Origin: Spirochaetota bacterium
GTDB taxonomy: Bacteria; Spirochaetota; UBA4802; JAKQUI01
Direction of reading: 5' to 3'
Assembly (NCBI GenBank): GCA_029562645.1
Contig: JAKQUI010000033.1
Span: forward strand, 1-59,145
DNA length: 59,145 nucleotides
Below, piece after piece: positions 16,211 to 24,961 of the stretch. The notes beneath the pieces were generated by a model. That model ran no database searches. It worked only from the letters and a program-made list of their open reading frames with translations, and was not told the origin of the DNA. How positions within the stretch are numbered: the stretch's first letter is position 1; every line of letters starts with the position of its first letter. Position numbers and translations under genes: made by a program.

Positions 16211-16233
16211 AAAAAAGCCTGTTTGGGCTTTTT
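16211..16233. terminator. Terminator hairpin abutting the lipoprotein promoter
   Basis: AAAAAGCC and GGCTTTTT form an eight-base-pair stem around a six-base loop, with a T-run on the minus strand. It would stop transcripts from thiD just before the promoter at 16208. Confidence 0.75.
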
Positions 16234-16353
16234 ATTTTAATTTTTTTCTGACCTTTAATCATTCACCAGAACGAGTATGTTTTGATCATTATTTATCAAA
16301 TGTTCATCTTTTCGCCGATAACTATCGGGCTACAATGAGACATAACAATAATA

Positions 16354-16371
16354 GCGGCCCACTAAGGCCGC
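16354..16371 (-). terminator. Candidate hairpin after thiD
   Basis: GCGGCC and GGCCGC with loop CACTAA lie ten bases after the thiD stop, followed on the minus strand by a TATTATTGTTAT tract. This is a weaker terminator than the one at 16211. Confidence 0.5.
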
Positions 16372-16380
16372 CATCATGAA

Positions 16381-17175
16381 CTACCGATAACTATCGGGAA
16401 AATGATTCAACGGGCCATGGCCGGCTCCCAGGCGGAGTGACGCCTCGATCGCGGCCGTGATATACGCCTTCGCCTCGCGTATCGCCTCCGGGACCGTCCG
16501 TCCGGCGGCAAGCCCCGTCGCGATCGCGGCCGAGAGCGTACATCCGGTGCCATGCGTATCGGAGGTCGCGCGACGCGGCGCGGCAAACTCGGTGATGCCG
16601 GACCCATCGAAGAGCACGTCAACTGCGTTGGGGCCATCCGCATGTCCGCCTTTGACGAGTACGGCGCGCGCCCCGCGCGTGTGGATCGCCATCGCCGCCG
16701 CACGGCAGTCGTCAATGCCCCCGATACGCATGCCGGAGAGCGCCTCCGCCTCGGGCACGTTGGGCGTGACCACCATCGCAAGCGGCAGGAGCTCGTCGAT
16801 GAGCGTCCGCACCGCGTCCGTCGCCAGAAGCGACGCCCCGCCCTTCGCGACCATGACCGGATCGACCACGAGGCGGTCGATCCGGTATTCGCGAAGCTTT
16901 CTCGCGACAAGGGTGATGACGCCCGTCGTGGCAAGCATCCCGGTCTTCGCCGCGTCCGCGCCGATGTCGGAGAGCACCGCGTCGAACTGCCTCTCGATGA
17001 AGTCGAGCGGCACGTCCATGATGCCGTGGACGCCCTGCGTGTTCTGCGCCGTGAGCGCGGTGATCACGCTCATGCCGTACCCGCCCAGCACGGTGACGGT
17101 CTTCAGGTCGGCCTGGATGCCGGCCCCGCCGCCCGAATCGGAACCGGCGATGGTGAGAACGCGGGGGAGTATCAT
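16381..17175 (-). CDS. thiD: Hydroxymethylpyrimidine/phosphomethylpyrimidine kinase
   Basis: ThiD phosphorylates HMP and HMP-phosphate to HMP-diphosphate in thiamine synthesis. The 264 residues match the ribokinase-fold ThiD family throughout: LTIAGSDSGGGAGIQADLK at the start, GGYGMSVITALTAQNT, DPVMVAKGG, TPNVPEAE, and the catalytic DTHGTGCTLSAAIA region (about 220-233). The length is normal. The ATG at 17175 overlaps the stop of the upstream barrel gene (ATGA) and has a GGGAG site, so the two are cotranscribed. No TPP riboswitch or other thi gene is visible. Confidence 0.95.
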   Translation of the reverse strand: MILPRVLTIAGSDSGGGAGIQADLKTVTVLGGYGMSVITALTAQNTQGVHGIMDVPLDFIERQFDAVLSDIGADAAKTGMLATTGVITLVARKLREYRIDRLVVDPVMVAKGGASLLATDAVRTLIDELLPLAMVVTPNVPEAEALSGMRIGGIDDCRAAAMAIHTRGARAVLVKGGHADGPNAVDVLFDGSGITEFAAPRRATSDTHGTGCTLSAAIATGLAAGRTVPEAIREAKAYITAAIEASLRLGAGHGPLNHFPDSYR

Positions 17176-18230
17176 CGGGCTCCCGCCCCATCGCCCGCGG
17201 ACGAGTCGGGAGCGCGACCGCCGTTATACGTAACGGACAATGCGATCGAGAGCATGCGCAACCCGCCGAGGCTCTTGCTGTAGGCGTCCACCTGTGCGGC
17301 AAGGGAGGTCCCGATGCCCAGCGAGAAGGTCCAGCTTTTTTGCGAGATGATGGACACGCACAGCCCCGCGACGCTCGCGTCGGTGCTTCGAATGTCCACG
17401 TCGTGATCATGGGAAAACGAGGTTGTCCGGTCGAAGGGGATCAGGACGGAGCCCTGTACGCGGATGTCCTCGTACGCCCGCGCGTGCAATGACGTTGCGC
17501 GCAGCCCCTTGCTGTAGATATAGTACGGCGTTATGCGCACCGTATCGAAGAAGTTCCGCGACAGCGCAATGCCCGCGGAGACGCCGTAGAGCCAGTCCTC
17601 GCCGCTCACATCGACACCGATGGTGGAGCTATAGGAAAACGCCCCAATAATAGAATCTAAAATTTTAGTATTGAGCGGCCGGAATTTCAGTTCGGCGTCG
17701 TATTTTTGGGTAAAGGCGCCTACATAGATAGGCATGGACCAGTTTTTGCTCCCGCCGAATACGTCGAACCCGGCGCCCGCATACGCGGCGAAGATATCGA
17801 ACTTCACCTTCGCATCGAAATCCTTGTACAGGAGAAGCTTGTCGCTGCGCCCGGCGATGTTCCCGGCCGTTTTCATGCCCCCCGCCAGCGCATACACCAT
17901 GACATGCTCGTTGAACGCATACCCGCCGCCCAGTCCTCCCCCATAGCCCTCGAGGTTTTTCCCCTTCATGACGGGCTCCAGGCTGATGCGCGACACCTGG
18001 AAATAGGCCGGCGCGAGGGTCACCGTCCACTCGCCGGGGCGGTAATGCGTCATGGGCGTGAAAAGATCGGAAAAGATGGAACCGGCGGCGGTGATGATGC
18101 CGCGCGTTCCGGTCTCGACGATGTCCTCGTCCCAGATGACATCGTGCGGGACCGGCGGCGTTTGCGCGGAAACGCTTTGGGCAGCGGCAAGAATACAGAA
18201 CAGGATGATCCCGCACCGGCGCTTCATCAT
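17172..18230 (-). CDS. Putative outer-membrane beta-barrel protein
   Basis: This 352-residue exported protein has a clear signal peptide (MMKRRCGIILF ... VSAQ). The rest is alternating hydrophobic/polar beta strands rich in Gly, Tyr and Phe, as in outer-membrane barrels. No named family is recognised. The ATG at 18230 has a GGGAG site; the longer frame to 18287 adds no signal peptide. It overlaps thiD by four bases, so it may be cotranscribed with it; a link to thiamine-precursor uptake would be only a guess. Confidence 0.7.
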   Translation of the reverse strand: MMKRRCGIILFCILAAAQSVSAQTPPVPHDVIWDEDIVETGTRGIITAAGSIFSDLFTPMTHYRPGEWTVTLAPAYFQVSRISLEPVMKGKNLEGYGGGLGGGYAFNEHVMVYALAGGMKTAGNIAGRSDKLLLYKDFDAKVKFDIFAAYAGAGFDVFGGSKNWSMPIYVGAFTQKYDAELKFRPLNTKILDSIIGAFSYSSTIGVDVSGEDWLYGVSAGIALSRNFFDTVRITPYYIYSKGLRATSLHARAYEDIRVQGSVLIPFDRTTSFSHDHDVDIRSTDASVAGLCVSIISQKSWTFSLGIGTSLAAQVDAYSKSLGGLRMLSIALSVTYNGGRAPDSSAGDGAGAR

Positions 18231-18382
18231 CACACTCCCGCCGCCGTGAGATGATCGGTGTGGCGCGATCCGCTCATTCCCCGGCATTAAGATAAAAATG
18301 TTGCGTTTGTAGCCGGTCCCAGTATGCTGTCATGAGCATGAAAATGTCAAACACATCTTGCGCGGCAGCAGGAGGCGGCATA

Positions 18383-19369
18383 ATGACGATCCGTACAATA
18401 ACAGCAACCATCCTTGCGCTTGTCGCTGCGTTTTGCGCGGCCTGCGCGCAGCCGCGAACGGCCGTCACTGCCGCGCCCGAGGACCCGATCCACCTGCTGC
18501 GGAACCACTCCATCAACCCGAAATCGCCCCTCACCTTCCGCGTGAAGATGGCGCCCGCTCCGGTTCTGGATTATCTCCGCAAACTCGACCAGGCGCCGGA
18601 GTACCAGAACTATCTGGTGCGCAAAAGCGACATGGGGCAGATCGCGACCTACCTCAACCTCATGCCGTCGAAGATGCGGGCGGTGCTGCAGGAGCGGCTT
18701 ATCGGCATCTACTTCATCAACAACTTCAAGGGGAGCGGGCTCACGGAGTGGGTGCGGGACGAGCGCAACAACTTTTACGCATTCATGGTGTTCAACCCGG
18801 ACACGCTCGCGCGCGACCTGTCGAGCTGGCTCACCTATCGCGAGCGCTCGTGCTTCATCGCGAACGATCCGGACATATCCATCGAGGTCGACTGCGGGAA
18901 AAAGCACACCGGCTTCCTATACGTCCTTCTGCACGAGGCCGCGCATGTCGTCGACTACGCGCAGGGCATCACCCCCTATGTGGAGGACTCGCTCAAATCG
19001 ATCTCACCCGCGCGGGGGGCGCGGACCCCGTTCGTCGAGGGCGCCTGGAACGGGATCCGCACGCCCGCGTCCCCGTTCGATTTCCCGCTGCGCGCATCGC
19101 TCACCTTCTACGGGTTCGGCGGCGGGCCGAAGATCCCGATCGCCCGCGCCATCGACGCCTACCGCATGCTCGAAAAGACGCCGTTCGTGTCGCTCTACGG
19201 CGCGACCTCCTGGGCGGAGGACCTGGCCGACTACGCCTTCTTCATGCACCTCACCGGAGCGCTCAAACAGCCCTACGCCATCACCGTGCGGAAAAAGGGG
19301 TCAGACCCCTATAGTATTCGCCCGGCGGAAACCGCTCGAAAAACCCTAAACCGCCCCTACCCCCTGTAA
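18383..19369 (+). CDS. Putative zinc metalloprotease lipoprotein (HExxH)
   Basis: This 328-residue exported protein has a signal peptide ending in a lipobox-like AAC at about residue 20. An HEAAHVVDY segment (about residue 190) matches the HExxH zinc-protease motif; a Glu further on (SWAEDLADY) could be the third ligand. No specific peptidase family is assigned. AGGAGG precedes the ATG at 18383. The last 25 or so residues are encoded by an AAAAAGGGGTCAGACCCC element and following sequence, so the tail may have been replaced by a repeat insertion. Confidence 0.65.
   Translation: MTIRTITATILALVAAFCAACAQPRTAVTAAPEDPIHLLRNHSINPKSPLTFRVKMAPAPVLDYLRKLDQAPEYQNYLVRKSDMGQIATYLNLMPSKMRAVLQERLIGIYFINNFKGSGLTEWVRDERNNFYAFMVFNPDTLARDLSSWLTYRERSCFIANDPDISIEVDCGKKHTGFLYVLLHEAAHVVDYAQGITPYVEDSLKSISPARGARTPFVEGAWNGIRTPASPFDFPLRASLTFYGFGGGPKIPIARAIDAYRMLEKTPFVSLYGATSWAEDLADYAFFMHLTGALKQPYAITVRKKGSDPYSIRPAETARKTLNRPYPL
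19292..19319. repeat. REP-like palindrome GGGGTCAGACCCC
   Basis: AAAAAGGGGTCAGACCCC followed by TATAGTATTC. Elements with this core are dispersed in many bacterial genomes and are linked in some to REP-associated transposases. It lies inside the 3' end of the metalloprotease-like gene. The ten bases TATAGTATTC recur at 19424-19433 as part of the palindrome before umuD. Confidence 0.6.
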
Positions 19370-19410
19370 TCCAAAAAAATTCTCAAAAAAAGCTTGCCGG
19401 TTTTCGCATA

Positions 19411-19430
19411 TACTATACTTTTGTATAGTA
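19411..19430. promoter_or_regulatory. Perfect palindrome upstream of umuDC, probable SOS operator
   Basis: TACTATAC-TTTT-GTATAGTA is a perfect 8-4-8 inverted repeat, 65 bases before umuD. It has the general form of a LexA box (CTAT-N8-ATAG compared with CTGT-N8-ACAG in Enterobacteria) and overlaps -10-like TATACT and TATAGT hexamers. Binding by LexA is inferred from its place before umuDC. Confidence 0.65.
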
Positions 19431-19495
19431 TTCAATTCCCTCTGCTCTTCGGGCACCGCCCCCTTCGCCGGGGGGAGGAACAATATGGGGCACTG

Positions 19496-19963
19496 ATGAC
19501 TGGAAGCGCCATGCAAACCATGAACGATCGCGCGCGAAGCGCCATCTCCGAAATCTATGCCTGCGCGGGAACGGCCGGGCCGGCCCTTCCCTTCCTGCTG
19601 GCGAGCATCGCGGCCGGGTTCCCCTCACCCGCCGACGACTACATCGACCGGATGCTGGACCTGAACGAATTTCTGGTGCGCCATCCGGCCGCTACCTTCT
19701 TCGTGCGCGTGGCGGGCGAGTCCATGATCGACGCGGGGATCCATCCCGGCGACATCCTCATCGTGGATCGTTCGATCGAGCCCGCGGACGACCGGATCGT
19801 GATCGCCGCCCTGAACGGCGAGCTCACGGTGAAGCGCATCCGCATGGAAAGCGGCCGCATTTGCCTCGCGCCGGAGAACCCGCGCTTCCCGGCCATCGAG
19901 ATCACGCCCGACATGCAGTTCGAGGTGTGGGGCGTGGTGTGCCACGTGATCCATCGCGTCTAG
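19496..19963 (+). CDS. umuD: UmuD-like S24 autopeptidase, DNA polymerase V subunit
   Basis: UmuD is cleaved with RecA help to UmuD', which activates the UmuC lesion-bypass polymerase. The 155-residue product has an [12 protein letters not shown] segment in which Ala40-Gly41 is the likely cleavage site, a catalytic Ser in RVAGESM (about 76) and a catalytic Lys in LTVKR (about 113). The N terminus is unrelated to E. coli UmuD in detail. The start at 19496 is favoured; another ATG lies 15 bases on. It is followed by umuC after ten bases, and a palindromic operator lies upstream. Confidence 0.9.
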   Translation: MTGSAMQTMNDRARSAISEIYACAGTAGPALPFLLASIAAGFPSPADDYIDRMLDLNEFLVRHPAATFFVRVAGESMIDAGIHPGDILIVDRSIEPADDRIVIAALNGELTVKRIRMESGRICLAPENPRFPAIEITPDMQFEVWGVVCHVIHRV

Positions 19964-19973
19964 GGGGGCGGCC

Positions 19974-21248
19974 GTGAAAACGATCTTCGCGCTGGTGGAT
20001 TGCAACAACTTCTACGTCTCCTGCGAGCGGGTGTTCGATCCGTCGCTCGCCGGGCGCCCCGTGGTGGTGCTCTCGAACAACGACGGCAACGTGGTGGCGC
20101 GCTCCAACGAGGCCAAGGCGCTGGGGGTCCCCTTCGCGGCGCCGGCCCACGAATGCGCGCCGCTGGTGAAGCGGCACAACATGGCCGTCTTCTCCTCGAA
20201 CTACGCGCTCTACGGCGACATGTCGCAGCGCGTCATGAGCATCGTGGCCGGCTTCGCGCCCGAGATGGAGATCTATTCCATCGACGAGGCCTTCCTGTCG
20301 CTGGGCGATCTCGCGGGCGTGGATCCGCTCGATTACGCCGCGCGCATTCGCGAGACCGTGCGGCGCTGGACCGGCATCCCGGTGTCCGTCGGCATCGCCC
20401 CCACAAAAACGCTCGCGAAGCTCGCCAATCGCCTGGCCAAGCGCGACCCGGCCTGCGGCGGCGTGCTCGCGCTGGACGGACGCTCCGACCTGGACTCGAT
20501 ACTGGACGGCGTCGCCACGGGGGACGTGTGGGGCGTGGGGCCGCGCTACAGCGCGATGCTCGCCCGGCACGGAATCCGCACGGCGCGTGAGCTGCGCGAC
20601 GCCAGCGACGCCTTCGTCCGAAAACGCATGACCGTGACGGGCCTGCGCACCGTGCACGAGCTCCGCGGCCGCTCCTGCATAGAACTGGAGGGTGCCGCGC
20701 CCCCGAAGAAGGGCATCGTGAGCTCGCGCTCCTTCGGGCGGCCGGTCGTGGAGCTCGCCGAGCTCTCCGAGGCCGTGGCCTCGTACACGGCGCGGGCCGC
20801 GGAGAAGCTGCGGTGCCAGCGATCGGCCGCGTCGCTCATGTGCGTGTTTGTGAGCACCAACCCGTTCCGTGACGACCCGCAGTACTACAACATCATCACG
20901 CGCCGCCTCCCGGCGCCCACCGCGGACACCGCGGAGCTCATCCGCCACGCCCGCGCCGATCTCGAGCGCATCTACCGGCCCGGCTTCCGGTACAAGAAAA
21001 CCGGGGTGTTCCTTTCGGAGATCGTCCCGGCGGACAGCCTGCAGCTGGACCTCTTCGCCGCGGCGGAACCGTCGGAGGAGCGCGCCCGACTCATGGCGAC
21101 CGTCGATATCATCAATGCGCGATTGGGACGGGGGGCCGTGTACTATGCGGCGGAGGGAGTCCGCAAGGCATGGCGGATGCGGCAGGAGCGGCTCTCGCGC
21201 CGCTTCACGACGCGCTGGGACGAGCTGCCGGTGGCGGTTGCGGGGTGA
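19974..21248 (+). CDS. umuC: UmuC-like Y-family DNA polymerase
   Basis: This is the catalytic subunit of the error-prone polymerase V. The 424 residues span palm, fingers, thumb and little-finger regions at normal length: [17 protein letters not shown] (metal-binding Asp), [15 protein letters not shown], and [10 protein letters not shown] (catalytic Asp-Glu). The C terminus includes [11 protein letters not shown] and the LDLF beta-clamp-binding type motif. It starts with GTG at 19974 after an AGGGGGG site. It is cotranscribed with umuD. Confidence 0.95.
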   Translation: MKTIFALVDCNNFYVSCERVFDPSLAGRPVVVLSNNDGNVVARSNEAKALGVPFAAPAHECAPLVKRHNMAVFSSNYALYGDMSQRVMSIVAGFAPEMEIYSIDEAFLSLGDLAGVDPLDYAARIRETVRRWTGIPVSVGIAPTKTLAKLANRLAKRDPACGGVLALDGRSDLDSILDGVATGDVWGVGPRYSAMLARHGIRTARELRDASDAFVRKRMTVTGLRTVHELRGRSCIELEGAAPPKKGIVSSRSFGRPVVELAELSEAVASYTARAAEKLRCQRSAASLMCVFVSTNPFRDDPQYYNIITRRLPAPTADTAELIRHARADLERIYRPGFRYKKTGVFLSEIVPADSLQLDLFAAAEPSEERARLMATVDIINARLGRGAVYYAAEGVRKAWRMRQERLSRRFTTRWDELPVAVAG

Positions 21249-21278
21249 TCGATATATCTGTCGCTTAAACGAGGAGGA

Positions 21279-21746
21279 ATGATGGGTATTGAAACAACAG
21301 TTTGCATGAGTCTGGCGAACATCGAGCGCCTGGGATGGGCATCGCGGGTTACCGGTTTGTCGCTCGCGCATATCGTGCGCGCGCTTCTTGAGCGCATGAT
21401 GCTCGATAAGAGAGTGCGGACGGGGCTGTGGGGGCGGGTGCGGTATCAGGCGCGGGGCGCCGATAACAATATGTGCCGGTTGAATGTGGTTTTTCGCGAG
21501 GATGTCTACGAGTACAATCTCGACATGCGGAAGGCGTACAAGATGTCGGTTTCGCTGATTCTTGCGATTGCGATAGAAAGATATCTCGATTCAGTCGTGC
21601 GGGAACTAAGTGGTACGGGAGGGAGCACCGATAACTATCGTTTCAACAGCTACGTTATTTCGAAAGATATAGTCGATGGGGTGATTTGTTGGAAATCCTA
21701 CTGGGGATTCCCAACAAAAATCCCCGAACTCATCCATCTGGAATAA
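21279..21746 (+). CDS. Hypothetical protein downstream of umuC
   Basis: This 155-residue protein is of unknown family, preceded by a strong GAGGAGG site. Two short segments (LANIERLGWASRVTGLSLAHIV and YKMSVSLILAIAIERYL) look like helix pairs of ribbon-helix-helix proteins, so DNA binding is possible. It follows umuC by 30 bases and may share the SOS operator. Its central sequence contains ACCGATAACTATCG, a word also found twice near the end of thiD. Confidence 0.55.
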   Translation: MMGIETTVCMSLANIERLGWASRVTGLSLAHIVRALLERMMLDKRVRTGLWGRVRYQARGADNNMCRLNVVFREDVYEYNLDMRKAYKMSVSLILAIAIERYLDSVVRELSGTGGSTDNYRFNSYVISKDIVDGVICWKSYWGFPTKIPELIHLE

Positions 21747-21765
21747 CCGCGTCCCCCGGAAGCCG

Positions 21766-22590
21766 CTACTTCAGCCGGTCCAATCCGAAACGCTTGCTCA
21801 GCATCCGGTCCAGCGTTTTAAGCGGAAGCTTACTCTCGAGAAACAATCGCAGAGAATCATTCCCCAGGCGAATCACCGGCGGCACCTTTTTTCCCTCCAG
21901 CCGGGTGATGAGCTCCTTCGAGAACTCCTCGGCCGTGGTGGGGTTCTGCTGCGAGGTCATGGCGCGCGCCTCGATGAATTCCTTCACGGGGGCGTACACC
22001 GAGCGCTCGTAGCGATCGAGGCCCTTCGCGGCGGTTTCCCCGAACTGCGACTTGATGGAGCCGGGCTGCACGGTAACCACACGCACGCCGAACGGCGCGA
22101 GCTCCATGCGCAGCGCGTCGGAGAGCGAACTCACGGCGGCCTTGGACGCGCAATAGGCGCCGGAGAACGGCTGCGTGAGGAATCCGGAAACGCTGCTGAT
22201 GTTCACGATCGTCCCGGAGTGCTGCTTGATCATGTGCGGCGCCACCGCCTGCGTGAGGCCCACCAGCCCCGTCACGTTGGTATCGAACTGCCGGCGGAAA
22301 TCGTCCATCGAAAGATCCACCACCGGCCCCATCAGCGCATAGCCGGCATTATTTATTAGGATATCGATCTTCCCCGCCTGGCGCATCACGTGTTTCACGC
22401 ACATCTCTATCGACTTGGGATTGGTCACGTCGAGCGAGCTGATGTCGGCGCGCGACGAGCGGATATCGACTGTCGAAGCGCGCCGCGCCGTCGCGAAGAC
22501 GTAATACCCGCGCCGGTCGAACTCCCGCGCGAGCGCGAGTCCAATTCCCGACGAACATCCGCTAATGAGCACCACCGTGTCTTTTTTCAT
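21766..22590 (-). CDS. Short-chain dehydrogenase/reductase
   Basis: This is an NAD(P)-dependent oxidoreductase of the classical SDR family, 274 residues. It shows the cofactor motif SGCSSGIG (about 10-17), NNAGYA (about 84-89), and a catalytic Ser with YCASK (about 152-156). The substrate cannot be inferred. An AAGGAGA site precedes the ATG. It stands alone on the minus strand. Confidence 0.9.
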   Translation of the reverse strand: MKKDTVVLISGCSSGIGLALAREFDRRGYYVFATARRASTVDIRSSRADISSLDVTNPKSIEMCVKHVMRQAGKIDILINNAGYALMGPVVDLSMDDFRRQFDTNVTGLVGLTQAVAPHMIKQHSGTIVNISSVSGFLTQPFSGAYCASKAAVSSLSDALRMELAPFGVRVVTVQPGSIKSQFGETAAKGLDRYERSVYAPVKEFIEARAMTSQQNPTTAEEFSKELITRLEGKKVPPVIRLGNDSLRLFLESKLPLKTLDRMLSKRFGLDRLK

Positions 22591-22757
22591 GTAGATTCTC
22601 CTTCCGGTTCCCGGCAGACAATTGTTGCGATTCGTGCTTCGCTATATATGCTCGATGATTCCTCCTGTCAATAAATATCAAAATAGTATTGAACATTTTC
22701 CCGCCGCCCGCCACCGTATCGAACGTCGCGGCCACCATCCTTCAGGGAGCAGTGTTG

Positions 22758-23309
22758 ATGTTAACCGACCCCATCCCATCGCGCGCCGAGTGCTACCGAC
22801 TCATCGACGAGCACCGCATGCTTCCCAATATCCGCGAGCATTCGGAGCGGGTGATGCTCGTCGCGCTCGCCATCGCCGACAACCTGCGCGCCGGCATGCG
22901 TGTCAACCGCGACCTCGTCGTCGCCGCCGCGCTCCTGCACGACATCGCAAAAACGCGTTCGCTTTCCACGAAGGAGAAGCACGATATCACCGGCGCCGAC
23001 CTGCTGCGAGACCTGGGCTATGCGCGGGTCGCGGAGATCGTCCGCGCGCACGTGTTCTTCTCGAATTTCATCGAGGACGGGCCGCTCGAGGACCGCGAGA
23101 TCGTCTACTACGCCGACAAGCGCGTGATGCACGCAACCGTCGTGAGCGTCCACGAGCGCGTCGAGGACCTGGTCGCGCGCTACGGAAAGACGCCGGAGAT
23201 CATCGAGCGGATCACCGCGAACAAGCGCCTCATCCTCGCCATCGAGGGGAAGATCCAGCGCGCCATGGCGATCGCGATCGACGAGGCCATCGCGAACATC
23301 GACGAATGA
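22758..23309 (+). CDS. HD-domain phosphohydrolase
   Basis: This 183-residue protein is of the HDIG/HD superfamily of metal-dependent phosphohydrolases, with REHSERVM, then ALLHDIAKT (the HD pair) and later HV/D ligands. It is small, soluble and probably cytoplasmic. The ATG at 22758 has a GGGAG site; an earlier in-frame start at 22689 is less likely. Its stop overlaps the start of the radical SAM gene (ATGA), so the two are translationally coupled and likely act in one pathway. The nucleotide substrate is unknown. Confidence 0.85.
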   Translation: MLTDPIPSRAECYRLIDEHRMLPNIREHSERVMLVALAIADNLRAGMRVNRDLVVAAALLHDIAKTRSLSTKEKHDITGADLLRDLGYARVAEIVRAHVFFSNFIEDGPLEDREIVYYADKRVMHATVVSVHERVEDLVARYGKTPEIIERITANKRLILAIEGKIQRAMAIAIDEAIANIDE

Positions 23310-24952
23310 AACCACGATACTGCATTCTCGACTGCTACGTGGACGAGCCGGCCTGCTTCGGCGTGCCGCCGTTTCTCGCGCCGTATGCGCGCTACATCTA
23401 CGGCGCGCTGGTCGATGGCGGCGCCGCGCCCGAATCGATCCGATACGCCACAATCGACACCCTGCGCGCCTCCGGCTACCGGCTCCATGATCGCTTCGAC
23501 CATGTCTTCATGATCGGCGGCGCCGTGGTGCCGGGACGCTACCTCGGCGCGCGCATCGGCACCACGGACGAGATGGCCGCTATCGCGCGCGAAAACCCCG
23601 AGACCCCGTTCGCGCTGGGCGGGCTTGCCGCGCGCTTCATGGACGCGAATGCGCAGCGCAACCTCACCGTCGTCGCGGGCGATATCGAGCTCTTCGCGCA
23701 CGGAACCGCCCGCGGAGAAGTGCGCCGCGGACTCCGCACCACGGACGAGATCGCGCGATGGGCGAGGACCGGCGCCAATGTCGTGCGCCAGCACCCGCAC
23801 TTCCCCGACATCATCTGCGAGATCGAGACCTACCGCGGCTGCCCGCGCCAGGCCCACTGCTCCTTCTGTTCCGAGTCCGTGCACGGCGCCGTTTCCTTTC
23901 GGGATGGCGGCGATATCCTCGCCGAAATCGAGCGCCTCATCGATGCCGGCGCGAGCCGTTTCCGCCTCGGGCGGCAGGCCGACATCCTGCTGTATGGATC
24001 TCCTCTCCGTGATTTCGCGAATGGCTTCCCGCGCCCCGATCCTGTTCCCGTTATCGAACTCTTCGAGATGCTTCGAACCATGCGCGACGACGGCCGCATC
24101 GCGCTCCTTGCCGTAGACAACGCCAATCCCGGGACCATCGCGAACTTCCCGGAGGAATCGGGCCGAATCCTTTCGGCAATCGCCGCGTCCATCACGCCGG
24201 GCGACACGCTGGCACTCGGTGTTGAGTCGCTGGACCCGGCGATCATCGCGCGCAACACCCTCAAGGTGGACGCGGCGGCCCTCCTCGAAGTCGTGCGCCT
24301 GGTCAACGACATCTGCGGGCATCGCGTGGACGGCATTCCGGTACTGCTGCCCGGCATCAACCTCATCCACGGGCTCATCGGCGAAACGCCCGAGACGTTT
24401 CGAATCAACTTCGAGGGGTTGTGCGAAATTCGAGACCGCGGGCTCCTGCTCCGGCGCACCAATATCCGGACGCTCCTGCCCTTCCCGGGAACGCCAGCGG
24501 CGGCGCGGCGCGGCGCCGAATCAACCTCCGTGCGGAACCGCTACGAGCACTACCGCGACCGAATCCGCCGCGAGATCGACCACGCAATGCTCCAACGGGT
24601 CTATCCCGCGGGCACGGTGATCCGCGATGCGCGCGTCGAGGAATCGCGGGACGGGTACTCGTACGCGCGTCAGATCGCGAGCTATCCGATCACCGCGAAG
24701 GTGCCGCTCGCGCTCGAGCCGGGAGCGGCCGCCGACCTCGTCGTCGTGGGGCACCAGGAGCGCTCGCTTGTCGCGCTCCCGCTGCCAGTGCGCATCAACG
24801 CGCTGCCGGCGACGGCGCTCTCACACCTGCCGGGGATCGGGAAACGACGGGCGTCCGAGATTGTGCTGCGGCGGCCCTTCACTCGGCCGGAGGAGGCCGC
24901 GGACCTCATCGCCGATGTGCCGCCCGCGCTTCGGGCGCGCATCGGCGTGTAG
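23306..24952 (+). CDS. Radical SAM enzyme with C-terminal helix-hairpin-helix (COG1031-like)
   Basis: This 548-residue protein has an iron-sulfur Cys cluster in RGCPRQAHCSFC (about 183-194), spaced C-x5-C-x2-C rather than the usual C-x3-C-x2-C. A radical SAM barrel follows (LGVESLDP about 308-315). The C terminus has a helix-hairpin-helix (LPGIGKRRASEI about 510-521), suggesting nucleic-acid binding. This layout matches uncharacterised proteins best known from archaea. It starts at 23306, overlapping the HD gene by four bases. Likely an RNA- or DNA-modifying enzyme, but that is inference. Confidence 0.8.
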   Translation: MKPRYCILDCYVDEPACFGVPPFLAPYARYIYGALVDGGAAPESIRYATIDTLRASGYRLHDRFDHVFMIGGAVVPGRYLGARIGTTDEMAAIARENPETPFALGGLAARFMDANAQRNLTVVAGDIELFAHGTARGEVRRGLRTTDEIARWARTGANVVRQHPHFPDIICEIETYRGCPRQAHCSFCSESVHGAVSFRDGGDILAEIERLIDAGASRFRLGRQADILLYGSPLRDFANGFPRPDPVPVIELFEMLRTMRDDGRIALLAVDNANPGTIANFPEESGRILSAIAASITPGDTLALGVESLDPAIIARNTLKVDAAALLEVVRLVNDICGHRVDGIPVLLPGINLIHGLIGETPETFRINFEGLCEIRDRGLLLRRTNIRTLLPFPGTPAAARRGAESTSVRNRYEHYRDRIRREIDHAMLQRVYPAGTVIRDARVEESRDGYSYARQIASYPITAKVPLALEPGAAADLVVVGHQERSLVALPLPVRINALPATALSHLPGIGKRRASEIVLRRPFTRPEEAADLIADVPPALRARIGV

Positions 24953-24961
24953 CGTGGCGGG

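Noticed and set aside
16122-16380. TPP riboswitch sought around thiD
   Set aside because: No THI-box conserved segments were seen downstream or in the leader of the barrel gene; only hairpins and the lipoprotein promoter are present.
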